The position numbers and the translations under genes were made by a program. Of a stretch of 64,000 nt of DNA, positions 54,023-64,000 are shown piece after piece (position 1 is the first letter of the stretch; each line of letters begins with the position of its first letter). The stretch lies in the NCBI RefSeq assembly GCF_041146395.1, contig NC_091001.1:102446965-102510964 (forward strand), read 5' to 3'. Below the pieces are notes generated by a model, which made no database searches, was not told the origin of the DNA, and saw only the letters and a program-made list of their open reading frames with translations. This stretch comes from Eulemur rufifrons. Taxonomy: Eukaryota > Chordata > Mammalia > Primates > Lemuridae.

Positions 54023-54704
54023 AATGATTTTATTTCAGTCTGTATTAAAAATAAATGGGAAGTTCCTATGCAAGTGTCTTCCTATCATGAGTAATAGTAT
54101 TATAACATAATAAAAAGTGGTGATAAGTATTTTAGAATACAGTGCAATTATGTATCTATAAAATCTTTAATATTTTAAATATTATTTTTTATACTTAAAA
54201 ATGCATATGCAATCTTATATAAAGTATGAATGGGATCCTGATCATTTTTAAGTTATTAAGAAATTCATTGCCTGATTGGAGCAGGAGATGCAGTGATGTT
54301 AGGATTTTTTAAAGTTCATAGTATAATAAAGGCAGATAGGAAATACTGCCACAGTGTAATACAGCTCCTAAAGTGCGTCACAGCCCGAGCTGCATTCGCT
54401 TACTGATGCCAACATCATAATGAATGCCCATGACTGTAGGTCACTCCAGAGTTCACCCATGCACTTCTTTCTCCATTAATGAGTTCTAAGATTACCAGGC
54501 ATCGGTTGTTTTTATTCTCAAACCTGCTTATGATAGTTGTACTTGCCATTCTATTTATATAATTAAAAGTTACATAAAACAATAACATGAATAAAAAGTT
54601 ACTGTTTCTATAAAAATGAGATAAAGGCAAACTACTAAAAAATAACTTTCAGTTGAATTGAACATGGGCAAGACAAAATATAAAAGATCGTGTGTGGAGC
54701 GGTG
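54023..54704. other. AT-rich unique stretch
   Basis: Long AT-rich sequence with no recognised family or gene. Confidence 0.3.
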
Positions 54705-55126
54705 TGTTTCAGTTAGCTTTTGCTGTGCAACCAACCAACAAAAATATTTATGGCTTAAAACAACAACCATTTATTTAGTTTATTATTCTGCAAGTCAGTA
54801 AATTTGAGTTGGGCTAAGCAGCAATTCTCTTTGGGGCAGGCGTGGCCAATCTTGGTCAGGATTGCTTATGTATCTATTAATACAATAAGCTGGTGGATTG
54901 GCTGAGGACAGCTGAGAGGACCGAGGCTTCTCTCCACATGGTCTCTGATTTCCACAGGCTGCCCAAGCTTGCACAGGAGGTCGCAGGGTTCTAAGAACAA
55001 CAAGAAGCCAAGCCGTAATGCACAAGTGCCTTTCAAGTCTGGCAACAAAATGTTTGCTACTTATTGAACCATTAACCAGAGAAAATGATATGGTCTAGGC
55101 TGTTGCCAGTATGAGAGAGGACCACA
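54705..55126 (-). mobile_element. MaLR (MLT1-type) LTR, nearly complete
   Basis: 'tttcagttagcttttgctgt' 'gcaaccaaccaacaaaaata' 'tttatggcttaaaacaacaa' 'ccatttattt', 'gagttgggctaagcagcaat', 'cacatggtctctgatttcca', 'gcacaagtgcctttcaagtc' and the terminal 'gtatgagagaggaccaca' match an antisense MLT1 LTR. Confidence 0.85.
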
Positions 55127-55614
55127 AAAAAACGTTAAGTTTTAAGAAACAAAAAAAAAAAATTGGGGTTATGACTATAATCATACTATATTTGATTTCT
55201 TGTCTACCATATTTATATTCTTGCTGTACTATGGCAAAACTTCCCTAAATGGAGTTGAATAGTTAGATAGATGACAGAGAATATCAGAAAATAAGAATAC
55301 TGATTTTATATATATGTATTATATAGGTGTATTTTACATATATATCTATTCTGCTATTACCTTAAATTACCTTCTGTACATTACACAAGTAAAAGGCACA
55401 ATTCAAACTGGGAAAATATGTTCGCCAAAAGTGAAAGACAATGGTTTACAGATCTCACCATATAATGTGGCCTTACCAAAATGATTCTTTTTTACTTTTT
55501 CTGTATTTTGTTTTTAATTTATGGCTGTTGAAACAACTGATATTATATATAAACAAATTCAACATAAATTACCCCTTTTACTACCTTCACATTTACAGAT
55601 ATATTAAAGTATTC
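55127..55614. other. AT-rich unassigned stretch
   Basis: It includes an A run near 55150 and TATA-rich tracts around 55305-55345. No gene. Confidence 0.3.
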
Positions 55615-55735
55615 CTGGTTGTTTTCTATCAAAATATAATTATACCATACAGATTAGTCTACAAATTACCTTTTCTACTTGGCAATATATTATAGACATG
55701 CCTAGAATTTAGTGATATAAAACTGCTATTTTTAA
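55615..55735 (-). mobile_element. Old L1 fragment
   Basis: 'attagtctacaaattacctt' 'ttctacttggcaatatatta' 'tagacatgcctagaatttag' fits antisense L1M (tgtaacctgctttttcacttaacaatatatcatgaacatctttcc). Confidence 0.45.
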
Positions 55736-55816
55736 ATAAATGTTTATACTTATTTAATATATAAATACTGATAAATGATATCATGTATATGTTGAGTTTT
55801 TTAATTTCATTTCTTT

Positions 55817-57457
55817 TATATTGAGGTAAAATATACATAACATTTAATATCTAGCCATTTTTAAGTGTACAGTTCAGTGATATTAAGAATTTTCATATTG
55901 TATAATCATCACCATCATCCACATCCAGAATTCTTTCCATTCTGCAAAACTGAAACTCTATAGCCATTAAATAATAACTCCTCATTCCCCTACTTCCCCC
56001 AGGCCCTGGCAACCACCATTCTACTGTCTGTCTCCATAATTTTGGCTATTCTAAGTACCTCATATCATGGAATCATACAGTATTTGTCTTTTTATGTCTG
56101 GCCTATTTCACTTAGTATAATGTCCTCAGGATTCATCCATGTTGCAGCATATGTCAGAATTTCCTTCCTATTTAAGGATGAATAATATTTCATCTTATGT
56201 ACATAAATTTTTCTTGCCCATTCATCTGTCAGTGGAAACTTGAGTTGCTTCCACATTTTAGCTGGTGTGAATAGTGCTGCTATGAACATGGGTGTACACA
56301 TACCTCTTTGAGATCTTGCTTGCAATCCTTTTTAGTCTATACCCAAAAGTAGAATTACTGGATCATAGGATAATTCTATTTTTAATTCTTGATGAACCAT
56401 TATACTGTTCTTCACCATAACTACACCATTGTACCTTCCCACCAACAGTGTGCAAAGGTTTCAAGTTCTCCATGTCCTTACCAATACTGGTTGTTTTTTG
56501 TTTTTGTTTTTCTTTTGAGAATAGCCAGCGTAATGGGTATGGGGAAGCAATTCATTTTAGTTTTGATTTACATTTTCCTTACTGTAAGTGACACTGTGCA
56601 TCTGTTTATACACTCATTGGCCATTTGTATATCTTCTTTGGAGAAATGTCTATTCAAGTTCTTGCCCATTTTTGCACTGGGTGGTTTTGTTGTTGTCGCT
56701 GTTGCTGTTGTTATGTTTTAGGACATCTTTATATATTAGGAACATTAATTCTTTTTCAGATATGAGATTTGCAAAATTTTTTTTCTCATTCCATATGTCA
56801 TCTTTTTATTTTGTTGATAGTGTATTTTGATGCATAGATTTTAAAATTTTTAGGAAGTCCAATTTGTCTATTTTTTCTCTTTTGTTACTTGTATTTTTGG
56901 TGTCATATACAAGAAATTGGTACCAATTCTGATATCATGAAGTTTCTGCCCGATGTTTTGTTCTAAGAGTTTCATAGTTTTAGGTCTTACATTTAGGTCA
57001 TGGATTCTTTTTTAATTAATTTTTGCATATGGTATTAGGAACTTCATTCTTTTGCATATAAATATCCAGTTTTCCTAGCACCATTTCTTGAAAGACTGTC
57101 TTTTCCCCCATTGAATGGTCTTGATGCCCTTCTTGAAAATGATTTGACTATCTATAAAACAGTTTATTTCTGGACATTCTACTCTATTCCACTGGCTTAT
57201 ATCTCCATTTTTATGCCAGTTTTTATACATTTTATACTCCGCTGTTTTGGTTACTAGCTTTCTAGTAAGTTTTTAAATTAAGAAGTGTGTGTCCTCCATG
57301 TTTGTTCTTTTTGGAGAGTGCTTTGGCTATTTAGGGTCATTTAAGATTCCTATGAATTTTAGAATTTTTTTTTATTTCTACCAAAAACGTCATTGAGATT
57401 TTGATATAAATTGCATTAAAACCATAGATCACTTTGGGTAGTATTGGCATAAATACC
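55817..57457 (-). mobile_element. L1 (L1MB-type), 3' UTR and C-terminal ORF2, 1.6 kb
   Basis: The antisense order is continuous: 'tattgaggtaaaatatacat', 'aagtgtacagttcagtgata', 'ctggcaaccaccattctact', 'tcacttagtataatgtcctc', 'tgctgctatgaacatgggtg', 'cccaccaacagtgtgcaaag', 'cagatatgagatttgcaaaa', 'ttggtgtcatatacaagaaa', 'ccagttttcctagcaccatt' and 'tgggtagtattggcataa'. The 3' UTR and the end of the reverse-transcriptase-bearing ORF2 are present but full of stops. 5'-truncated, as is usual for L1. Confidence 0.96.
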
Positions 57458-57489
57458 CGGTGTTTCTTTTTTTATTATATGTCTAATAT

Positions 57490-57790
57490 GATTTAGTGGA
57501 GGGCTCTGCTTCCTACAGTGATTCAGGAACAAGACTAACATGAGCTCTATCATCTTAAAGTGTCCCTCCTTTGAAGACAAGGCTGCAAAATCTTCCATAG
57601 CAGGATGATAGAGAAACAAAGAATTATGCAAGGGTGATTCAAACCCTAAGGTTACATTTAATTGGCTAGATATAGTCACATGGCTCTATTCAACTATAAG
57701 AAGACAGAGAAGCCCATGTGCATGCAAAAGGAAGAGAACCTGATATCAAGAAACACTGGTAACATCTGTTTCTGAAACTTTGGGCTAATG
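57490..57790 (-). mobile_element. MaLR/ERVL-type LTR fragment
   Basis: 'gtgattcaggaacaagacta', 'gacaaggctgcaaaatcttc', 'ttggctagatatagtcacat' 'ggctc' follow the antisense of an MLT1-like LTR (gtgattcagggacccagg...attggcgagaactagtcacatggcc). Subfamily unsure. Confidence 0.5.
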
Positions 57791-58199
57791 TTGAAAAATC
57801 AGACAGATTGCCTGTTATTTGTGAAAATACCTATGGGAAGCTTTTTTGTACCTTCGTGTGTTCAGGCTCTTCTTGCCTTGGAAGTAGAGAAGATCCAGTG
57901 CAACTGTTCAGAATTTCCTCAGCACCCTGGGAGTCACCAAGAGGTTAGGCAGATGAATCCCCAAGGATCAAGCTCTCGCCAGGAACTTCCCTTTAGACTC
58001 CATGGCTAGGCTTTTCCATGCTGGTCCCCACACCCAGAGAGGAAAGAGAACCCCTCCAGGCTTCTGACTCACAGTCTCTAGGCTCTGCTTGGTTACCACT
58101 CAACAGCTACTTAGTACAGAAAAAGGGTTGGGCGCTAGAGTTGGGATTAGAGTAGAGGCAAGGTATTCCTCCAGAATTTCTGTGAGATATAATTTGTCC
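57791..58199. other. Unique noncoding stretch
   Basis: Nothing recognised. There is an AP-1 consensus (TGACTCA) near 58065. Confidence 0.3.
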
Positions 58200-58725
58200 A
58201 GACATATAATGGGTAAAGATAATGAAGTAATAAAATACAAATGGGAAACAAGTATCTAAAAAATAATATCTAATCACACTAAAAAATCAAAGTAATAAAA
58301 CCAAACAATGTGATACCATTTTGTCTATTAAGCTAATACATTTTCAAAAGTTATGACATTTCAAGTAGTTATTAAAAACAATGGGGAAGAGTTATATATG
58401 TAATGATATGAAGAGATGCCCAAGATATTACATGAACCAAAGTACAGAGCAGTTTGTATCATAAGGACATGTTTGCATAAAGTTTTAAAAGGAATCTCAT
58501 ATATATGCAGGTATATTCACTTTTTTCTGGAAAGATATTTAAGACATTGTTAACAGTTATTACTTTCGAAAAGAAAAGATAGTGTTGGGTAAATGAAAAG
58601 AAAGGAAATGTTTTCTTTTTATGGATACATTTTCTAGTGTCTATAAATTTTGTTTATACTATATTATGCATTTGTTTACTAAACTAGTATTTTTTAAAAA
58701 ACTAAAACTATACAAATAAATAACT
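58200..58725 (+). mobile_element. Old L1 (L1M/HAL1-type) 3' fragment
   Basis: 'aacaatgtgataccattttg' 'tctattaagctaatac', 'atgatatgaagagatgccca' 'agatattacatgaaccaaag' 'tacagagcagtttgtatcat' and 'aacagttattactttcgaaa' fit sense L1M (aatgagataccattttt...gatatggaaagatctccaagatatattgttaagtgaaaaaagcaaggtgcagaacag). Confidence 0.7.
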
Positions 58726-58839
58726 TGGGAACTAAGTGTCTATTTATAACCATAGTTATGAAAGTTTGTTCTAATTACAAGAAAATACTGCATATTTTTA
58801 TAACTGTAAACTTGAAAAGTCTTAAAAAAAAAACCCTAT

Positions 58840-59445
58840 ATATCATAATATTTAATGTGAGTAAAGGTACAAGAAAATAAAATGCTCTCTCTGCTGGTGG
58901 GAATACAGGCTTTTCTCCATTTCCCTAAAGTTTAATCTGGTAATACGTAGCAAGAACATCAAAAGTGTTCCCAAGTATCTAATTAATGGAAATAGTCATA
59001 AATCCACACAAAGATTTATGTCAAGTGAGATATGTATTATAAAGCTAGTTATATATAATAAAAATCAGATCTGACCAAAATATCTAAACAAGGAAGGTGG
59101 TTAAACTACCAATGATATCTCTAAATGATGGCAAAATATGAGTCCATACCTTTTTCTAAGATTCTTTTTAATGACATGGTAAAAAAGTTCAGTTTAATGT
59201 TAACTGATCAAAAAAACCCAAATGGAGTGTTACATACAACATATTACTAATTTTAATTTTAAAATATATCAAATAAAATATGGAAGAAAATATATCCAAT
59301 ATTAACAGTAATTTTCCTCTGTGTCTATGTGCTTATTCATTTCTATGTGGAGTTTTTTTGTTTCTTTTTAATTTTTCATATTTGATATCTTCCATGACAA
59401 ATTTTCTTTGTTTTATAATGATAAAAATGTAACACTTAAAAATAT
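58840..59445 (+). mobile_element. Old L1 (L1M/HAL1-type) 3' fragment
   Basis: 'tctctctgctggtgggaata', 'aatggaaatagtcataaatc' 'cacacaaagatttatgtcaa', 'ctttttaatgacatggtaaa' and the terminal 'tcatttctatgtggagtttt' ... 'catgacaaattttctttgtt' are sense L1M. It restarts upstream of where 58200-58725 ended, so it is a second insertion of related type. Confidence 0.7.
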
Positions 59446-61534
59446 CTAAGAAGTCCCAAATAATGTGTATCAAGTCCACACACACCAGTTAAGGTCCATA
59501 TTTCACTGCTACTTTCCATATGGTAAAGAATATTTTTGGCAATGTTATCAAATACTGCTCAGCAATTTTCACACCATTAGTTCAATTTATGGTTATAATT
59601 GTTTGTATCTGCAGTAATTCAATAGAAATATTCTTATAAAAAATGCAGTAATATATTCCATTAGGATATTGTTATTATTAATAGAAATGCTGTTAGGTTG
59701 GTTGAATTATGTGATTTTTTTTCTCTATCTAAAAAATCCTATATGTTGCCATAGCATTTATAACAAGTTATATTTTATTAGAATAGAAAAATCATATTTG
59801 AAAAGGTAAATAGCATTTAGCCTGAAGATAATCTTTACAAGAAATGTTCTACTCTAACAAAATCCAGAATTCTCAATGCTCGAAAACTCTAGAATCAAGT
59901 TAATATCATAAATTATCCTATATTTATTAATAAATGCCTAATTAGTTAATGAATTTACATTTTGAATATCCCACCAATATTAAGCATCATCTCTGTGGCA
60001 GTCTCAGTACTAGGGGTTAGATTTTTAAAAATATACAAGACATAGTTCATGTTTTTGAGAGTCTCATGCATCAGAGGAGGAGGGGCATAGACAAATTGAA
60101 AATGGTTACTACCTAGGATGACCAAATGCAAGGGTACCCTAAATAAAGAGGCAGCAAAGGAGAGGATGGGGAAATGTGAGCGGAGGGGAAGAGCTATTAA
60201 AGAACTACTTCCAGGAAGCGAAGTTAGGGTGGAGCCGGGGGTGCTTTTTGTTAAAGCTGTAATTGATATTAATGTTTGGGTTCCAGACCTGGACTACATA
60301 AGAACGATGTTGAAAAATAACAGGATTTTTCTGTCTTTCTTAATTCCACTAATACTTACAGCTAAGTACTTATTTCAAAAAAGAGACAGACACATGAGTC
60401 ACCTGGAACAAGATCCACAGAGTGGACATACTCAAAACACCAGCCACTTTGCATTTCATTCTCTGTTCTGATTTAGAAAAAAAAAAAAATTCCAAATTCT
60501 AAGATAAAAGACATTTAAACAGTGCCAACGTCAGAAGACATCACGAGGAAGATGTGCCTCTCTTTTCCTAAACTGGAGGAAACTCACAAGACCCATGACT
60601 CATCCCCGACAGTGAAAGCTTCCTGGCACTCACTGCTTGCATTAGGACAAGGGAGTGAGAGATGCTGGGACCCCTTGGCTTCCCTCCCCACGGTGACAAG
60701 TTATCCTCTTGAACTTATTGCATTTAAAGATGTTCTTTCTTATCATTTGTAGAAAACTTTTACAACAGCCAAAGAGAAAATGTCTTAGACTCCACATTCA
60801 TCAATAGCTTACTTACATGGAAAATTATATTTTGTAAAAAGTGACTCATGTGTTTATGCAAGCATATCTAAGTTTTCATACTGTCCAATGTGGCAGCTAA
60901 TGATAAATCCTTTGAACAAACGTGGTATTTTTTTTCTACACATTTCTACACATGTAACACAGAGTTGCAACTGAACTTATAATTTACATTTTCAGATGTT
61001 TCATCTTTCCAAGCTAATTGACTTCCTGGGCTGGGACTTTGCTAAAATCTGCTGAGCCAAATTCTCCCAGTGCCAAAGCTACTCCCTAGCAGGGTTAGAC
61101 CCATTTGGAAGTTGCATTAAAATTTCTTCAGGATTCCAGGCTTTGACTGTTTCAAGAAGGGCTCAAAGCTGCTTTAGAAAAGTCAGTACATTTGAAATAG
61201 AAATATTATTTGACTTAAAATGAAAACATGCATTAGGTTTCTTAAATGATGAACTAAAAATATTCCTTTAAAAATGAAGCTAAATAAAAAAGAAAGGAGT
61301 ATAAAAATTCTATTCTAATTTCATTGCTTTGAAATTTAAATATTTTTTTTCAAAAATAAGCAAATTCTCCAATAGTGCCAAGTTACTCACTATGTTCCAT
61401 AATGACCCATATTAATCATGGAATCAAGAAAAAGCAATTAAGATAGTGGAAATGCACATTTTTAGAAATATATTTCTATGTCAAATTCCATTTCTACCAC
61501 TTTCATTTCATAATTCATTACCAGAATTATGCTT
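59446..61534. other. AT-rich unique stretch
   Basis: A possible antisense L2/MIR trace lies at 59935-60075 ('cagtctcagtactaggggtt'). Three AP-1 consensus sites occur within 60395-60848. The 117-codon frame at 60118-60471 has no recognised domain. An A run lies near 60477-60489. Confidence 0.35.
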
Positions 61535-61670
61535 TGGGGAATATTTTTTAACCTCTCTGGGCCTCGACTTCTAAATCAAAAATATATAAATTATATTTAT
61601 GAGATAATCTGTGTAAAGAATTTATTGGATAGCAAATATTTGATAAGCTGTAGCTATTTTGACTTATATT
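61535..61670 (+). mobile_element. MIR fragment
   Basis: 'tttaacctctctgggcctcg' 'acttctaaatcaaaa', 'tttatgagataatctgtgta' 'aagaatttattgg' and 'gataagctgtagctatttt' follow sense MIR (cttaacctctctgggcctcagtttcttcatctgtaaaa...). Confidence 0.65.
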
Positions 61671-63198
61671 GATGCTGACCCGTGGAGTAGAGTGTCACAT
61701 TTTAAACTAATTGTAAAAATTTCAGGTATCAGAAACTCATGAGAAAATGAGTGTATATTAGGGTTTATCAAAAAACTCAAACTTTAAAAAAAAGCATATT
61801 TCAAATATAACTGTTTCTAAAAATGCTTTATACACATTTGTGCCTTCATTAGAAGGTACTCAGTATAATCTAACTTTCTCTTAGTAACTTAGAATTGTTA
61901 GATCCTGCTGTTGTCCGGGCCTTTTTGAAGTTTGCAAGGCCTTGCCCCTACACTAAATAACCTGACACTGAAATTTAGTGTTATGCTTGCTTTATATTAT
62001 TCTAAAAATTTCTTAATAGTTGTAATGAGGTCTGAAAAAATTATTTCTATTTCCAAAGCAGATAGTCTTGCCTTGAGATCATGGGGTAGGCACAGGGAAA
62101 AGCCTAGGTATTCTTATATGATGAAATTTTAAAATTTTCTAATTGAAAATATTTTTTGAGGAAAGCAAGTCATGTAATGACAGAACGGCTGAAATTTAAA
62201 CTTTCCGAAGTTTAAATTGCACTCCAATATTTCATTTTAAAGAGAAAGATCATAAGCAAATGGTAATTACCCTAACTGAGTTGCCATACATATTCCTGCA
62301 ATAATGACTCAATATTGTAGGTTGATATGAATGTTTAGAAAAAATAGCCTAAGTCTTTTTCCCATCTAGCCCTGTCAAGTTTTTATCTGAAACATTATAT
62401 GTTCCCATGTTTTCTATGTAATCATTCCGTAAGATTACAAAGGATGATGTACTTACAGTTTAAAGAGAGAGTAAAACAACTTCGTGATATTTTTGTTTTG
62501 CTTTTCTAAATTTCTTAGTAAGAAATTTTTTATGTTAAGAATCTGACCCAATAAAATTAGTTCCAAAAGGAGGACTTTTCCCTACATTTTGCAGTGGTCT
62601 AATTGAAGTACATTGGCATATTCACTCCTGCAGAAGCCAAGAAATCCTATATGGATTATTTCAGTGCCATAGAAATGAAAACTACGAGGTATTTAGAGCA
62701 TTATTTAGAGTGATTTATCACTCTGTGTGATAATATTTTCCAACTTCAAGCTTAGCTAAAAGTAAATTAATTTTAACATTTTACTGAAACGCAAAGCCAG
62801 ATTTTATCTGTGGCCAAAAGGCATGGCCAGCTGGAATTATAGACCTTATAGAGAATGTTTTAGTACTCTTAGGCCATCAAGTTTTTGTTTAGAAAGTTTC
62901 CTCATCTATAAAACTAGCTTCCTGAGGACCTTCCTTTTAACAATGAAGCTGTTAGTGTGAAAAAATAAATTGGGCAAAGAGTTTTCCAATCACCCTAAGA
63001 AATAGAACTCAATTCGCTCCTTCTCCTCAGAAAGATGGAATGTCAGTGTTTGGATCACGGAAGTTATAGAAACCTCTAGTGATGTCTTGGATTAACTTGC
63101 TTTGTGGCTTTGCTTTGAGCCTGAAGTCTTTGCTACCGGCCTAAGATTTGATCTTGAGTGCCTCGAGACACTACCTACGTAAGAGTAATAGTGAGAAC
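61671..63198. other. AT-rich unique stretch
   Basis: No repeat is assigned. A hairpin-capable inverted repeat (AGAGTGAT/ATCACTCT, 2-base spacer) lies at 62707-62724. Open frames are short. Confidence 0.3.
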
Positions 63199-63900
63199 CT
63201 GTGTCAGCCTGGGTCCATTCACAAGACAGGAACCACATAGTAATTTGAACAAGGAAAATTTAATATTAAGAAATCATTAGCTTTTACAGAGCAGTCAAGT
63301 AATAAGGAATTGGCTAAGAAAAGAGAGCTGTATAGAAGACAGTACTAGCAGATATAAGGAGCAAACACTATCCCTAGGGCAGAAACAGAGGCCCCAGGAA
63401 GAGCTTCCTACCCACTCCCCCAGACTGACATCAAAACTTGTTGGAGGGCATGGCTATGGCTCATGGGATGGCAGAGAAGGTTCTGCGGTGCAAACCAATC
63501 CCCTCTCTAAGTTGCCAGGAAAAGGTGCCGTGCCTGAGGCACTGTGCTACAAAGTCACTTGAAAAGATTGCTTGGGAAAGCAGCTGGCTGCTCAGTACTG
63601 CAGGCTGCTGTGCTCTGCAGGAGCCAGGTGCTGGGGAAGGTGTGCACTGAAGAAGCCAGGCACTGGGGAAACTATGTGTGCTGCAGGACTTAGGCATGCT
63701 GCAGGAGTCTGCTGACAGTGCACTAGAACCAGAAAAGAAAACTCCTTTCTCCTGCAAGGTCTGTCCGGTGTCCTCTATTGACAAAGCTTAGCATCATGAC
63801 AGCTTTCAAGAGAAAAATTCTTTGAAAGACCTGTCCATATTTTCATAAAGCAGGTAATGAAGGGTTAACTTGGAGCTGACAGGCAGTGAATTGGTAACTA
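63199..63900 (-). mobile_element. Probable ancient repeat, family not named
   Basis: 'gtgtcagcctgggtccattc' 'acaagacaggaaccacatag' 'taatttgaacaaggaaaatt' 'taatattaag', 'gaaggttctgcggtgcaaac', 'ggagccaggtgctggggaag' and 'gcaggagtctgctgacagtg' 'cactagaaccagaaaag' match a recurrent mammalian repeat I remember (caagacagaaaccatgctagtaatttgaac...agagtctgctgacagcacac). Orientation is a guess. The GC-rich 'gctgcaggag' and 'ggcactgggg' reiterations give the 107-codon frame on the minus strand. Confidence 0.4.
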
Positions 63901-64000
63901 GCATAAAGCCTCAGAGAGGAAACACCTTCAGATGTTGTGCACAGAGCGAGGTTGCCTTTCCCGTGTGCAGGGAGACCCTTTGTATAGCTTGGATGCAGAC

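Noticed and set aside
55817..57457. Possible coding exons from frames inside this interval
   Set aside because: They are fragments of antisense L1 ORF2/3' UTR.
60118..60471. 117-codon plus-strand frame with a hydrophobic stretch
   Set aside because: No recognisable domain; one hydrophobic run is common in AT-rich chance frames.

Overview
The window looks like primate nuclear DNA, human or a close relative. It holds two AluJ-type dimers and one Alu monomer-sized piece, plus the usual mammalian mix of MIR, L2, MaLR LTRs, old L1 and hAT elements. It is mostly AT-rich and CpG-poor. I found no bacterial-style genes, rRNA, tRNA, snRNA or CRISPR array, and no protein-coding gene I recognise. The longest open frames are about 115-130 codons, carry no known domain, and are what chance gives in 64 kb of noncoding DNA. 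The window is best read as intergenic or intronic.

Layout. 0-5 kb: a MaLR LTR, MIR/L2 fragments and a composite microsatellite. 5-9.6 kb: mostly unique sequence, moderately GC-rich around 6.5-7.7 kb. 9.6-13.9 kb: a MaLR LTR, MIR, L2 and an LTR-like element. 13.9-16.5 kb: a long unassigned stretch. 16.7-18.5 kb: MER5-type and MIR copies, then a probable degraded MaLR provirus (LTR end, internal start, second LTR). 18.5-20.6 kb: mostly unique. 20.6-20.9 kb: the only CpG-dense patch, which ends in a good splice donor and is the best promoter/first-exon candidate. 22-25 kb: LTR-like, MIR and L2 copies. 25.9-27.3 kb: a 5'-inverted L1 and a hAT-type DNA transposon. 27.4-30.6 kb: MaLR, MER5, L2 and unique DNA. 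30.6-33.5 kb: an LTR-like block, a 1.1-kb antisense L1 and a long L2. 33.5-38.4 kb: unique DNA, then a MaLR LTR, an ERV-like LTR and the Alu monomer. 38.4-43.6 kb: unique DNA and two L1 fragments. 43.6-55.1 kb: a dense nest of L2 and six MaLR LTRs with the two AluJ copies. 55.6-59.4 kb: a 1.6-kb antisense L1 and two sense L1 fragments. 59.4-64 kb: AT-rich unique DNA ending in an unnamed repeat-like block.

All recognisable mobile elements are old and broken. I saw no AluS, AluY or L1PA copy, so insertion of young elements has been rare here. Several short segments in unique DNA on the plus strand have a good acceptor and donor and an open frame. With the CpG patch they raise the possibility of an undescribed spliced transcript, but each is only a candidate: such splice pairs also arise by chance, and I found one on the minus strand too. 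Repeat family names come from memory of consensus sequences, so subfamily labels are approximate and edges are good to about 10-40 bases.
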